Source: Saprospiraceae bacterium
Lineage (GTDB): Bacteria; Bacteroidota; Bacteroidia; Chitinophagales; Saprospiraceae
Assembly: GCA_029263015.1 (NCBI GenBank)
Contig: JAJCYI010000018.1
Span: forward strand, 1 to 44,462
DNA: 44,462 bases
Direction of reading: 5' to 3'
Within the stretch, counting starts at the first letter, position 1; each line of letters starts with the position of its first letter. This document shows, piece by piece, positions 7,379-14,612 of this stretch. Below the pieces are notes generated by a model. It had not been told where the DNA came from. It searched no databases and saw nothing but the letters and a program-made list of their open reading frames with translations. The translations under genes were made by a program, and so were the position numbers.

Positions 7379-8194
7379 ATGAATATTTTCTCTTCCTTAT
7401 TTTCTCTTCTTTTGACTGGGTTTCTTTTTCTGAGTTTCCAACAATCAAATCCACCTTTCATTTCTCTGAACGAAGGCCTCGTTGCACATTACACCTTCAA
7501 TCAATGCGATGCAACCGACGTAACTGACAATGGCTCAGATGGGATCATTTATGGCGAATCTGGTTGTCACTGCGGGGTGGACGGAAATGCCATATTCTTG
7601 GATGGGATAAATGACTACATTGAGTTTCCGGGAATCGTGAACCGTTGTTTTCATACAACTGATTTCACGGTCAGTTTTTATTTAAAACCCACAAAATACA
7701 GTGTGTTCAGGCAAAGCCTTTTGTCAAAAAGGGAAATTTGTGATGAGAACAACATGCTTGACCTACAACTCGATATCAATAAGAGAGAAATCAAAACCGA
7801 CCTGTACGAAACGCCTCAAAAATACTTCAAAGATATATCCCCTGAAATGCCAGACACTGACTGGGTTCATTTTGCTGTGGTTCGAAAAGGCATCTATGCA
7901 TACACCTATATAAATGGACAACTACGCCGGGAGGCCCGCCGATGCAGTGGTGTGGACATCGGCAACGAGGCCGTTTTGTCATTTTCCAACAGCATTTGTT
8001 TGTCCTCTGGCCGAATGGTCCGTTTCAAAGGCGGCCTCGATGAACTCCGTATTTATGACCGGGCACTCTCCGACGAAGAAATTGCCAAGTTATATTCGCT
8101 CCACCCCGTCGAATTCGCCGAAATTGACTGCATCAGTTTTGTCCCAGAAATTGAATCTGATAAAATGGAAAGCACCTATCTTTGTTTTAGATAA
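7379..8194 (+). CDS. secreted LamG-domain (concanavalin A-like) protein
   Basis: 271-residue exported protein with an N-terminal signal or lipid-free anchor segment (SLFSLLLTGFLFLSF). One LamG/ConA-like jelly-roll fold covers about residues 25-240: LVAHYTFNQCDATDVTDNGSDG..., DGINDYIEFPG, FTVSFYLKP, GGLDELRIYDRALSDEEIAKLY. The last phrase is the characteristic end of such domains. It is Cys-rich (NQCDA, GCHCG). The ATG at 7379 is chosen because it begins the signal segment; an upstream ATG (7325) adds 18 residues lacking that character. Probably binds carbohydrate or surface ligand; no enzymatic motif or T9SS tail is seen. Confidence 0.8.
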   Translation: MNIFSSLFSLLLTGFLFLSFQQSNPPFISLNEGLVAHYTFNQCDATDVTDNGSDGIIYGESGCHCGVDGNAIFLDGINDYIEFPGIVNRCFHTTDFTVSFYLKPTKYSVFRQSLLSKREICDENNMLDLQLDINKREIKTDLYETPQKYFKDISPEMPDTDWVHFAVVRKGIYAYTYINGQLRREARRCSGVDIGNEAVLSFSNSICLSSGRMVRFKGGLDELRIYDRALSDEEIAKLYSLHPVEFAEIDCISFVPEIESDKMESTYLCFR

Positions 8195-8213
8195 TGAGTA
8201 GTTGATTCGTGAC

Positions 8214-8276
8214 TGGTGATTAGAAAAACTACCGCACCAATCAACTAATCGCTACATACTAATTAACTAATCACCA
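8214..8276. repeat. simple-repeat inverted element before ybaB
   Basis: TGGTGATTAG (8214-8223) pairs with CTAATCACCA (8267-8276). Between them lie several degenerate copies of a CTAATCA/AACTAAT heptamer. The block ends 4 nt before the ybaB start codon, comparable to the heptamer tracts at 20588 and 21026. Confidence 0.55.
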
Positions 8277-8280
8277 AATC

Positions 8281-8601
8281 ATGTTCGGAGACTTATTGGG
8301 TAATTTAGAAGAACAACAGCAGGAAATGGCAGAAAAACTTGAAAGCATCACCGTGGAAGCGGATGCTGGAGGAGGCGCTGTTAAAGTGAGTGCAACTGCA
8401 AGTCGTAAAATTTTAAACATCAACATCGACAAAGAAAAACTCGACTGGGACGATGTAGAAATGGTGGAAGACCTCGTGCTGACTGCCGTCAACAACGCAC
8501 TCGAAAAAGCGGCTATTAAGGAAGCTGCCGAATCCAAGAAGATGATCTCACAAATGATGCCATCGGGATTGGGGGGATTGAGTGGGTTGTTTGGGAAGTG
8601 A
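8281..8601 (+). CDS. YbaB/EbfC family nucleoid-associated protein
   Basis: 106-residue small DNA-binding protein of the YbaB/EbfC family: MFGDLLGNLEEQQQEMAEKL at the start, the central VKVSATASRKILNINIDKEKL, and the acidic VEMVEDLVLTAVNNALEKA helix. Dimeric tweezer-like nucleoid protein in other bacteria. Here it is not next to dnaX/recR, the common arrangement in Proteobacteria. The stop overlaps the next long frame by 4 nt, but that gene's true start is likely 8637. Confidence 0.92.
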   Translation: MFGDLLGNLEEQQQEMAEKLESITVEADAGGGAVKVSATASRKILNINIDKEKLDWDDVEMVEDLVLTAVNNALEKAAIKEAAESKKMISQMMPSGLGGLSGLFGK

Positions 8602-8636
8602 ATAATTCCCAATTTAAAACTTCGAAAAAACCAAAT

Positions 8637-9467
8637 ATGAAAAAGTTAATCTTCTTTTTTTTGTTCCCTTTTTTATCCGGTGGGTCGGATGAATATATTA
8701 TTGAAATGGTTTCAATTTCTGAGGAAAGCAGGGACGAATATTCTCCGTGCAAGTTTGGTGATGGGCTTTTGATTAGCATTATTGACCGAGAGGAAGATTA
8801 TTACACGAAATTGTATTATGCAGAAATAATTGACGGCAGCAATTTGAGTCCTTTACAAGAAGTGCCATTCAATTTATCCAATAATTATCATATAGGCGTA
8901 GCTGATTATTGCGAAAAGAACCAAGAGCTAATATTTACACAAACCAATCTTGAAATGCATGATGGTAGGTTTGGATTATCCTTGTACAGTGGTCATATCG
9001 AAAAAGATGCTATCGTGAATCTGAACAGACTTGATTTTTGTTCAAATGAATTTACCTATCTGCATCCAACATTATCACCTGACGGGTTAGAATTAATATT
9101 TTCTTCTAACATGCAAGGGAGCGGCTATAAATTATTTGTATCAAAAAGGAATACAATTAAGGAGAAATGGCTTTATCCAGAATTGATTGATGAATTAGAT
9201 ATTGGTGGCAGCGTTTTATTTCCAAAAATTATCAATGATAGTCTAATGCTGTATTCTGCCATTTTAGATGGTGGCAAAGGGGGGCTTGATATTTATAAGA
9301 GTAAAAGAATAGACGCCGTGTGGACCTTCCCTGAAAACTGGAAAGAATTAAATTCAGAATCTGACGATTTTGGTGTCGAAATGTTGGATGAAACAAGTGG
9401 CTATTTTACATCCAGGCGCAACTCTGAAACAGATAAGATTTATTATTTTGAAATAGAAGGTGAATAA
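8637..9467 (+). CDS. exported PD40 (WD40-like) beta-propeller protein
   Basis: 276 residues. A short hydrophobic export signal (KKLIFFFLFPFLSGGS) is followed by propeller blades; HPTLSPDGLELIFSSNMQGSGYKLF is the clear PD40/TolB-type motif, and GGKGGLDIYKSKR and GYFTSRRNSETDKIYYF are related blades. Such proteins in Bacteroidota are often periplasmic or OmpA-associated; here there is no OmpA domain. The ATG at 8637 starts the signal sequence. Lower GC and different codon use from ybaB suggest separate ancestry. Confidence 0.7.
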   Translation: MKKLIFFFLFPFLSGGSDEYIIEMVSISEESRDEYSPCKFGDGLLISIIDREEDYYTKLYYAEIIDGSNLSPLQEVPFNLSNNYHIGVADYCEKNQELIFTQTNLEMHDGRFGLSLYSGHIEKDAIVNLNRLDFCSNEFTYLHPTLSPDGLELIFSSNMQGSGYKLFVSKRNTIKEKWLYPELIDELDIGGSVLFPKIINDSLMLYSAILDGGKGGLDIYKSKRIDAVWTFPENWKELNSESDDFGVEMLDETSGYFTSRRNSETDKIYYFEIEGE

Positions 9468-9568
9468 ATTTAACCATTTAGGAATTGATCTCAGAAATGA
9501 TGTGATTGATAAGATCATCCGAAGAATTGACTATTCGCTTATTGGTTTTGTGCATTTGGCGTAACCAG

Positions 9569-9609
9569 AAGCTGTACTTCCGTTTGCCCCAATCCCAGAA
9601 GTACAGCTT
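9569..9609. terminator. hairpin in the gap after the PD40 gene
   Basis: AAGCTGTACTTC / GAAGTACAGCTT, 12-bp arms with a 17-nt loop, followed on the plus strand by TTTAGC. Could terminate the PD40 transcript about 100 nt after its stop, or be another palindromic repeat. Confidence 0.5.
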
Positions 9610-9730
9610 TTAGCTACGGTTATCCCCAATTCCATATTTTCAGAAATGTACAAAACCTATAATGGTTGAGTTTAGTCGCATCCTTGACGAACTAAATATA
9701 AAATTAATAAAAAGCCAAAATTAGAAAAAT

Positions 9731-10108
9731 ATGGACTCAATTTCGCCAAACATTTTTGTTAGAGATATTAATGAGACAATTGAATTTTACAAGCAATTAG
9801 GATTTAAGCTGGTCATGAGTGTGCCAGAACAGGGTGACTTTGTTTGGGCAATGATGACTTGTGGAAACGTGACATTTATGTTTCAAACATTTGATAGTTT
9901 AGGCGCAGAGTTGCCGGTTATATCAAGGCAAGGTGGCGGTTCTTTATTGTTGTATATCCGAATAAAAGAAATTAGACTATTTCACGACAGAATTAAGGAC
10001 AAAGTGAATGTTATAAAAGGACTTGAAAAGACTTTTTACGGGGCGACAGAATTTTCTGTTCAGGACATTAACGGGTACATATTGACTTTTGCAGAAGATG
10101 AAAAGTAA
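9731..10108 (+). CDS. VOC family (glyoxalase/bleomycin-resistance fold) protein
   Basis: 125 residues with the beta-alpha-beta-beta-beta VOC pattern in two halves: SPNIFVRDINETIEFYKQLGFKLV at the N-terminus and GATEFSVQDINGYILTFAED at the C-terminus, the latter carrying the usual D-x-G/N metal-side phrase. The superfamily includes lyases, dioxygenases and antibiotic-binding proteins; the reaction here is not determinable. Overlaps the next small membrane-protein gene by 11 nt. Confidence 0.85.
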   Translation: MDSISPNIFVRDINETIEFYKQLGFKLVMSVPEQGDFVWAMMTCGNVTFMFQTFDSLGAELPVISRQGGGSLLLYIRIKEIRLFHDRIKDKVNVIKGLEKTFYGATEFSVQDINGYILTFAEDEK

Positions 10109-10412
10109 AATACTAAACCTTAGCTTAATACTTACTTCGCTCATAGGATATTTAGAGTGGGGGGAAAGCAATAATATGTTTCTATTTCAGGGTGAAGTTG
10201 AAATAATGTCAAAACTTTTTACCGATCCAGCTTCGGTAATTCACCCATTTACATTACTTCCGTTAATTGGGCAAGTATTGCTGGCCTTCACTCTATTTCA
10301 AAAAAAGCCAAATAAATTACTAACCTATTTCGGAATGGGAGGGATAGGTGTTTTGTTGTTACTTATGTTCGTTATAGGTTTGATAAGTTTAAACTATAAG
10401 ATTATAGTTTAA
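10098..10412 (+). CDS. small integral membrane protein, unknown function
   Basis: 104 residues from the ATG at 10098. Three hydrophobic segments are visible (about residues 6-21, 50-66 and 74-98: FTLLPLIGQVLLAFTLF and MGGIGVLLLLMFVIGLISL), suggesting a small inner-membrane protein. It begins inside the end of the VOC gene, so the two are probably co-translated. Family not recognised. Confidence 0.65.
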   Translation: MKSKILNLSLILTSLIGYLEWGESNNMFLFQGEVEIMSKLFTDPASVIHPFTLLPLIGQVLLAFTLFQKKPNKLLTYFGMGGIGVLLLLMFVIGLISLNYKIIV

Positions 10413-10889
10413 ACTATTCCATTTTTAGTTTCAGGGATATTGACCATCAGGTATCACCGAAGAAAAAACATCATTAAATAAAACAATACACTGAAAAAAG
10501 AAAACCGAATCGCTAATATTGTGTGATATTCATAGGGACTAATCGTTATAATTCTTCATGCCCAAATATGCTGTGTGCAATTTAAACAGATGAGCGAATT
10601 TAGACAAATAGAACAAAATTATTTTGAAATTCTGAATCAACAAAAATTGGTTGAATCAGATTTGGATTATACCAAATTGTGCCCAGTATGTTCCCAACAA
10701 AACAATACGATCATTCTTTCAGGTTTAGCGCCAGCGTAACTTAAAAGGCAACAACAAGCAGTCTGTAACTGCTAGGCCCGGCAGGGCTAAATCAGATCTA
10801 CTTTTCCTTCCTATTTCAAGTCGCGCTGATGCTAAACTTGGAAAAACAATAAGCGTAACCACTCGTCCAGCATAATAAAACCACCCACC
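10413..10889. other. intergenic stretch with a decayed small frame
   Basis: About 480 bp with little coding signal. It holds the 49-codon frame at 10590-10739 and a short GC-rich palindromic motif (GCCC-GGCA-GGGC near 10774-10787). No RNA gene or IS was recognised. It separates the plus-strand VOC unit from the convergent minus-strand M20 gene. Confidence 0.5.
10590..10739 (+). pseudogene. possible N-terminal gene fragment with CPVC motif
   Basis: A 49-codon frame, MSEFRQIEQNYFEILNQQKL... followed by YTKLCPVCSQQNN, ending at TAA. An N-terminal helix followed by a CPVC knuckle resembles the beginning of some bacterial methyltransferases or zinc-ribbon proteins, but nothing follows. It may be a truncated relic or chance; low certainty. 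Confidence 0.3.
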
Positions 10890-12356
10890 CTATTTACACG
10901 CATTCAAAACCAACTGTCGATAAAACCTGATGGTCTGCTTATACTCTTCCACGGCAATCTTTTCATCTTTTCCATGTATGCCACCGATCTGGGGGCGAGT
11001 CACTTTCACTGGTAAAAAGCGGTAGATATTATCTGACACTTCCACATAGTGCCGGGCATCCGTTGTCGCAACTACCAGAAATGGGGCGACGATGGCTTCG
11101 TGAAAAACCTGTCGGGCGGTCGTTTGTAAAATGGAATATCCGAATGTGCTCATATCTGAAATTGGCGGAGGCTCGGAGGCTTGACTATTTTCCCCCAACG
11201 AAACTTCGATGCGATCGTCTACTACACTGCGAATGTATTGCAGGGTCGTTTCTACCGACTCGCCTGGCAAAATACGGCAATTGACCTGTGCCTTTGCCTG
11301 GGCGGGAATCACATTATCCTTAAATCCACTATTTAAAATGGTTGGGGTGACAGTGGTGCGCAGCGTGGCATTGGTGGTTGGCGATTTCGACATTTGGCCG
11401 ATGACCAAATTTTTTGTCCAGCGGAGGTTGGCAAAAAGGATTTTATTGAAAAGATTCATTTCCGGCCCGATGTAGTCAAACATAGCTTTCACTGGGCCAT
11501 CTATTTTGGCTGGCGATGGTTGGTCCCGCAATTTCACAATCGCTTCGCTAAGCAAATTAATGGCAGAATCGTGCCCCGGCATGGAGGAATGGCCACCGCT
11601 CTCGACATTGGCAGTCAGGTCAATGGTGACATAGCCCTTTTCTGAAAGGCCGATCAGCGCGACAGGAGGTTTGCAGCCTGGCAAGGCATTTTCAACAACC
11701 AACCCGCCCTCGTCCACGATGAATTCGAATTCGATGTTCCGCTGTTTGAAGATATTGGCGATTGCTTTTGCCCCGTGTTCACCACCTACTTCTTCGTCGT
11801 GCCCAAAGGCAAGATATACCGTTCGCTGCGGGGAATAGTCAACAGCCAACAGCGACTCGACAGCTTCCAATATCCCACAAACTGCCAGCTTATCGTCCAG
11901 TGCCCCCCGTCCCCATAAATAGCCTTCTTTTATGGTGCCCCCAAATGGTGGCATCGACCAATCATTACCTTCATTTTCGATACCCACCACATCCATATGT
12001 CCCATCAAAAGGAAAGGGGTGAGCTTAGCATTTTGGCCTGGCCATTTCAATATATAGCTGAACCCGTTGACCATTTCTTTTTCCAGAATAGAATCGACCA
12101 AAGGATAGCTTTGCCAAAGGAAAGTATCGAGCAGCCGGAAGGCCGAGGTGTCCACATGATCTTCAAAGCTCAATGTCGGGATGCGGATGGTACTCGCCAA
12201 TCGTTCAACAGCCTCATCTTCGATCATCACTGGTTCGACGGGATCTATTTTAATTTGTTTTGAAGAAAAGGTCAGGGTGTTATAAGTGAAAATAGCGGCT
12301 ATGGCGAGCAGGGCAAGCAACAATAGACGGAACAAGAGGCGGCGGAGTTTTTTCAT
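10890..12356 (-). CDS. M20 family metallopeptidase (PM20D1/carboxypeptidase-S-like), membrane-anchored
   Basis: 488 residues. An N-terminal membrane segment (about 8-27) is followed by an M20 di-zinc hydrolase. Visible ligands and catalytic residues: LLMGHMDVV (His120, Asp122), WGRGALDDK (Asp154/155), FGHDEEVGGEHG (Glu188 general base, Glu189), VDEGG (215-219) and the late GGIHGKDEKI histidine. The SWSMPP-like NDWSMPPFGG and the Zn motifs match the carboxypeptidase S / PM20D1 subgroup, which hydrolyses peptides or N-acyl amino acids. It lies at the downstream end of the catabolic island but is separated from preA by about 300 bp, so membership is uncertain. Confidence 0.88.
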   Translation of the reverse strand: MKKLRRLLFRLLLLALLAIAAIFTYNTLTFSSKQIKIDPVEPVMIEDEAVERLASTIRIPTLSFEDHVDTSAFRLLDTFLWQSYPLVDSILEKEMVNGFSYILKWPGQNAKLTPFLLMGHMDVVGIENEGNDWSMPPFGGTIKEGYLWGRGALDDKLAVCGILEAVESLLAVDYSPQRTVYLAFGHDEEVGGEHGAKAIANIFKQRNIEFEFIVDEGGLVVENALPGCKPPVALIGLSEKGYVTIDLTANVESGGHSSMPGHDSAINLLSEAIVKLRDQPSPAKIDGPVKAMFDYIGPEMNLFNKILFANLRWTKNLVIGQMSKSPTTNATLRTTVTPTILNSGFKDNVIPAQAKAQVNCRILPGESVETTLQYIRSVVDDRIEVSLGENSQASEPPPISDMSTFGYSILQTTARQVFHEAIVAPFLVVATTDARHYVEVSDNIYRFLPVKVTRPQIGGIHGKDEKIAVEEYKQTIRFYRQLVLNACK

Positions 12357-12409
12357 GATGTTGGGAGGTTGATTTTTGGATAGCGCAAAACAACCAATTT
12401 CAGGACTGA

Positions 12410-12649
12410 CCCAATAATTTTAGGATAGTATTTTCAAAAACACAAGACACCGGTAGCTGCATCAGCACAATGTTACTTTCATCAGGTGCAGAAAATGGGG
12501 ACTGGTTCATCCCAAAATGGTCAGCGCTGGTGCTGGGCGGAATGGAAGTGGTGGATGTGCCTGGCCATCATCTCACTCTATTTCAAGAGCCAGAAGTCAA
12601 GGGCTTAGCAAAACAGCTGGAGGAGTGCTTGGACGAGGCTTGCAAATGA
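12410..12649 (+). pseudogene. C-terminal relic of an NRPS/PKS-type thioesterase
   Basis: An open stretch of 79 codons with no start-proximal domain, antisense in orientation to both neighbours. It reads NFRIVFSKTQDTG..., then MEVVDVPGHHLTLFQEPEVKGLAKQLEECL before a TGA. VPGHHLTLFQEP is the usual C-terminal His-containing segment of alpha/beta-hydrolase thioesterases ending NRPS and PKS proteins. The rest of the domain (GxSxG, Asp) is absent, and a stop in frame lies just upstream (12407-12409). It fills the space between the M20 gene and preA and marks a past insertion and deletion. Confidence 0.55.
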
Positions 12650-12653
12650 GTTT

Positions 12654-13976
12654 TCACTTCTTCAAGGCTGCTGCTGGTTCGGGCACCCAATGTCCTTTAC
12701 CACCTGCCCGGTCGTCATTGAATGAAGTCGGTGCTTTGCCATTGGCCATGTATTCTTTCCAGGTTTCGTGCTGTTGCCCGTCGTCTTTTCGGACCATGGT
12801 AATGCATTCCTCCACGGGGCAAACAAGCGAACATAAGTTACAGCCGACGCAGTTATCTTCAATTATTTCAGGGATTCGACTGTCATTCGTTGGCAACGCA
12901 ATGGCTTGATGAGCGCCATCATCACAAGCAGTATAGCAGAGTTGGCAACCAATGCATTTGTCGGCATTGATATGTGCTTTTACATTGTACTTTAAATTCA
13001 AATTTTCCCACGTTTTGACATTCGGCAATGCCTTTCCTATTAGGTCGTCCAATTTTTGAAAACCTTTTTCCCGCATGTAATTTTCCAATCCAGGGATCAT
13101 CTCCCGCACGATGCCAAAACCATAATGCATGGCCGCCGTGCAGACCTGTACATTGCTAGCGCCAAGCAGCATGTGTTCCACAGCGTCTCGCCAGTTTTCG
13201 ATGCCGCCAATGCCTGAAATGGGAATGTTGACACCGTTGTGTTGTGCACAATTTTTAACCATGTTCAGTGCGATGGGCTTCACGGCAGGGCCGCAGTAGC
13301 CGCCATTTGTACTCTTACCATCTACAATAGGGTATGGAACAAAACTATTAAGGTCAACACCGACCAAACTTTGGATTGTGTTTATCAATGAAATCGCGTC
13401 AGCATGGCCTTCGGCAGCAGCAACAGCAGGTACGGTTATGTCAGAAATATTTGGGGTTAATTTCACAATGACTGGTTTGGTAGCGACCTCCTTCACCCAG
13501 CCAACAATAGTTTTTAAAACGTCCGGTTCCTGTCCGACAGCTGATCCCATGCCCCGCTCACACATGCCATGTGGGCAGCCAAAATTCAATTCCAGTCCAT
13601 CGGCTCCAGCATTTTCGGCATCTTTGACGATCTGGTGCCATTCTGCCCTCGACTCCACCATCAGTGAGGCGACAACCGCATGGTCGGGAAAATACTTTTT
13701 TACTTCCTCGATTTCCCGCAGGTTGTCCGCCAATGGCCGGTCCGTTATCAATTCTATATTATTGAAACCGACCATCCGATTACTGCGGTAATTGACTGCA
13801 GCGTACCGGCTGGAGGTATTTATGGTGGGTACACCGAGCGTTTTCCAGACTGCTCCTCCCCATCCGGCATCAAATGCTTTCATCACTTGATAACCAGAAT
13901 TGGTCGGCGGCGCAGAGGCCAGCCAAAATGGGTTGGGAGACTTTATTCCTGCGAGGTTGGCGCTTATATCGGGCAT
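12654..13976 (-). CDS. preA: NAD-dependent dihydropyrimidine dehydrogenase subunit PreA
   Basis: Reduces uracil/thymine to the 5,6-dihydropyrimidine with PreT, first step of reductive pyrimidine degradation. FMN TIM-barrel at about residues 3-315 (LNFGCPHGMCERGMG at 130-144, KLTPNISDI at 172-180, SGIGGIENW at 254-262). The C-terminal ferredoxin-like domain carries two 4Fe-4S motifs, Cys341/344/347/351 and Cys376/379/382/386. The loop that in mammalian DPD holds the catalytic cysteine (ACGQ) reads SAVGQ here. 440 residues, usual bacterial length. Separated from preT by the four-helix-bundle gene and a large inverted repeat. Confidence 0.93.
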   Translation of the reverse strand: MPDISANLAGIKSPNPFWLASAPPTNSGYQVMKAFDAGWGGAVWKTLGVPTINTSSRYAAVNYRSNRMVGFNNIELITDRPLADNLREIEEVKKYFPDHAVVASLMVESRAEWHQIVKDAENAGADGLELNFGCPHGMCERGMGSAVGQEPDVLKTIVGWVKEVATKPVIVKLTPNISDITVPAVAAAEGHADAISLINTIQSLVGVDLNSFVPYPIVDGKSTNGGYCGPAVKPIALNMVKNCAQHNGVNIPISGIGGIENWRDAVEHMLLGASNVQVCTAAMHYGFGIVREMIPGLENYMREKGFQKLDDLIGKALPNVKTWENLNLKYNVKAHINADKCIGCQLCYTACDDGAHQAIALPTNDSRIPEIIEDNCVGCNLCSLVCPVEECITMVRKDDGQQHETWKEYMANGKAPTSFNDDRAGGKGHWVPEPAAALKK

Positions 13977-14042
13977 GAAATAGTTGTTTTATTGTTTAAA
14001 TGGTTGAATAGATTTTTGGACGGTTTGTTTCCCCCCCCTAAT

Positions 14043-14185
14043 TCAAAAATCAAACGTCATGTAATCTTAAATCAAAAATCAGTACAGGTCGAAGAAAAGA
14101 GTCTGACTTTTTAATTGTCACCCCATTGGTTGGCAATTACTTTGACCGATATATGATTTAAGATTACATGACGTTTGATTTTTGA
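14043..14185. repeat. 32-bp perfect inverted repeat between preA and the four-helix-bundle gene
   Basis: Arms 14043-14074 and 14154-14185 are exact reverse complements (32 nt, starting TCAAAAATCAAACGTCATG), with imperfect continuation into C-rich/G-rich ends. The 79-nt spacer contains a segment (14066-14102) resembling the preT 3' end. It would form a large stem in the RNA between the four-helix-bundle and preA cistrons. The ends of a small mobile unit are an alternative. Confidence 0.85.
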
Positions 14186-14203
14186 TTTGGGGGCACCATG
14201 CAT

Positions 14204-14557
14204 TCATTTATTATTTGCCGAGGTTTTTATGCTTGTGACGAATATTGAAATGAGTTTGTTGTTTTCAGAAATTATTGAGGTTAGTTTTGTTTCCGAAAAC
14301 CAATTCCTCTTTGCAATAATTCTGAGGCAAATATGTGTTTCCCGTAGCTCTTTGAGGCATACTTTTAATTTATGAATAAAATCCGCACTGGATTCTGCTC
14401 CTCTCGCTTCTCCATAATTGAGTGCAGGCGAAGTACCTGAGCGAAGCAATTGGCTTCCAAGATGTTTGGCCGCCGGCTTCTTTGGGAGAGCTTCTGCCAA
14501 ATCAATGATCCTCGAAGCAAATTCAATAAGCCTGTTTTCCAATTCTTGTGATGTCAT
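14204..14557 (-). CDS. four helix bundle protein (23S rRNA intervening-sequence protein family)
   Basis: 117-residue all-helical protein of the S23/bIVP family. Diagnostic phrases are RIIDLAEALPKKPAAKHLGSQLLRSGTSPALNYGEARGAESSADFIHKLKVCLKELRETHICLRII. Relatives are encoded in intervening sequences of 23S rRNA genes, as free-standing genes, and as the Avd accessory protein of diversity-generating retroelements; the fold binds nucleic acid. Here it lies between preT and preA, which are usually adjacent. The 16-nt sequence CTTAAATCAAAAATCA occurs at 14066 and 14583, either side of the gene, suggesting insertion. Confidence 0.88.
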   Translation of the reverse strand: MTSQELENRLIEFASRIIDLAEALPKKPAAKHLGSQLLRSGTSPALNYGEARGAESSADFIHKLKVCLKELRETHICLRIIAKRNWFSETKLTSIISENNKLISIFVTSIKTSANNK

Positions 14558-14582
14558 AGAACATGGTTTTTAAAGGGTTGTA

Positions 14583-14612
14583 CTTAAATCAAAAATCAAA
14601 TGAGAAAAGAGT
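14583..14612. repeat. direct-repeat partner of 14066-14102 flanking the four-helix-bundle gene
   Basis: CTTAAATCAAAAATCA (14583-14598) followed closely by AGAAAAGAGT (14603-14612). The same two blocks occur in the same order at 14066-14081 and 14093-14102. This copy overlaps the last codons of preT, so the other copy resembles a displaced preT tail. Confidence 0.6.

Noticed and set aside
10413-10889. Possible tRNA, small RNA or integron attC site in the gap
   Set aside because: No cloverleaf or attC core pattern could be drawn; only a short GCCC/GGGC palindrome and a truncated frame are present.
12517-12909. 130-codon plus-strand frame overlapping preA
   Set aside because: Mostly antisense to preA with no protein-like motifs; the meaningful plus-strand frame here is the thioesterase relic in another frame, ending at 12649.
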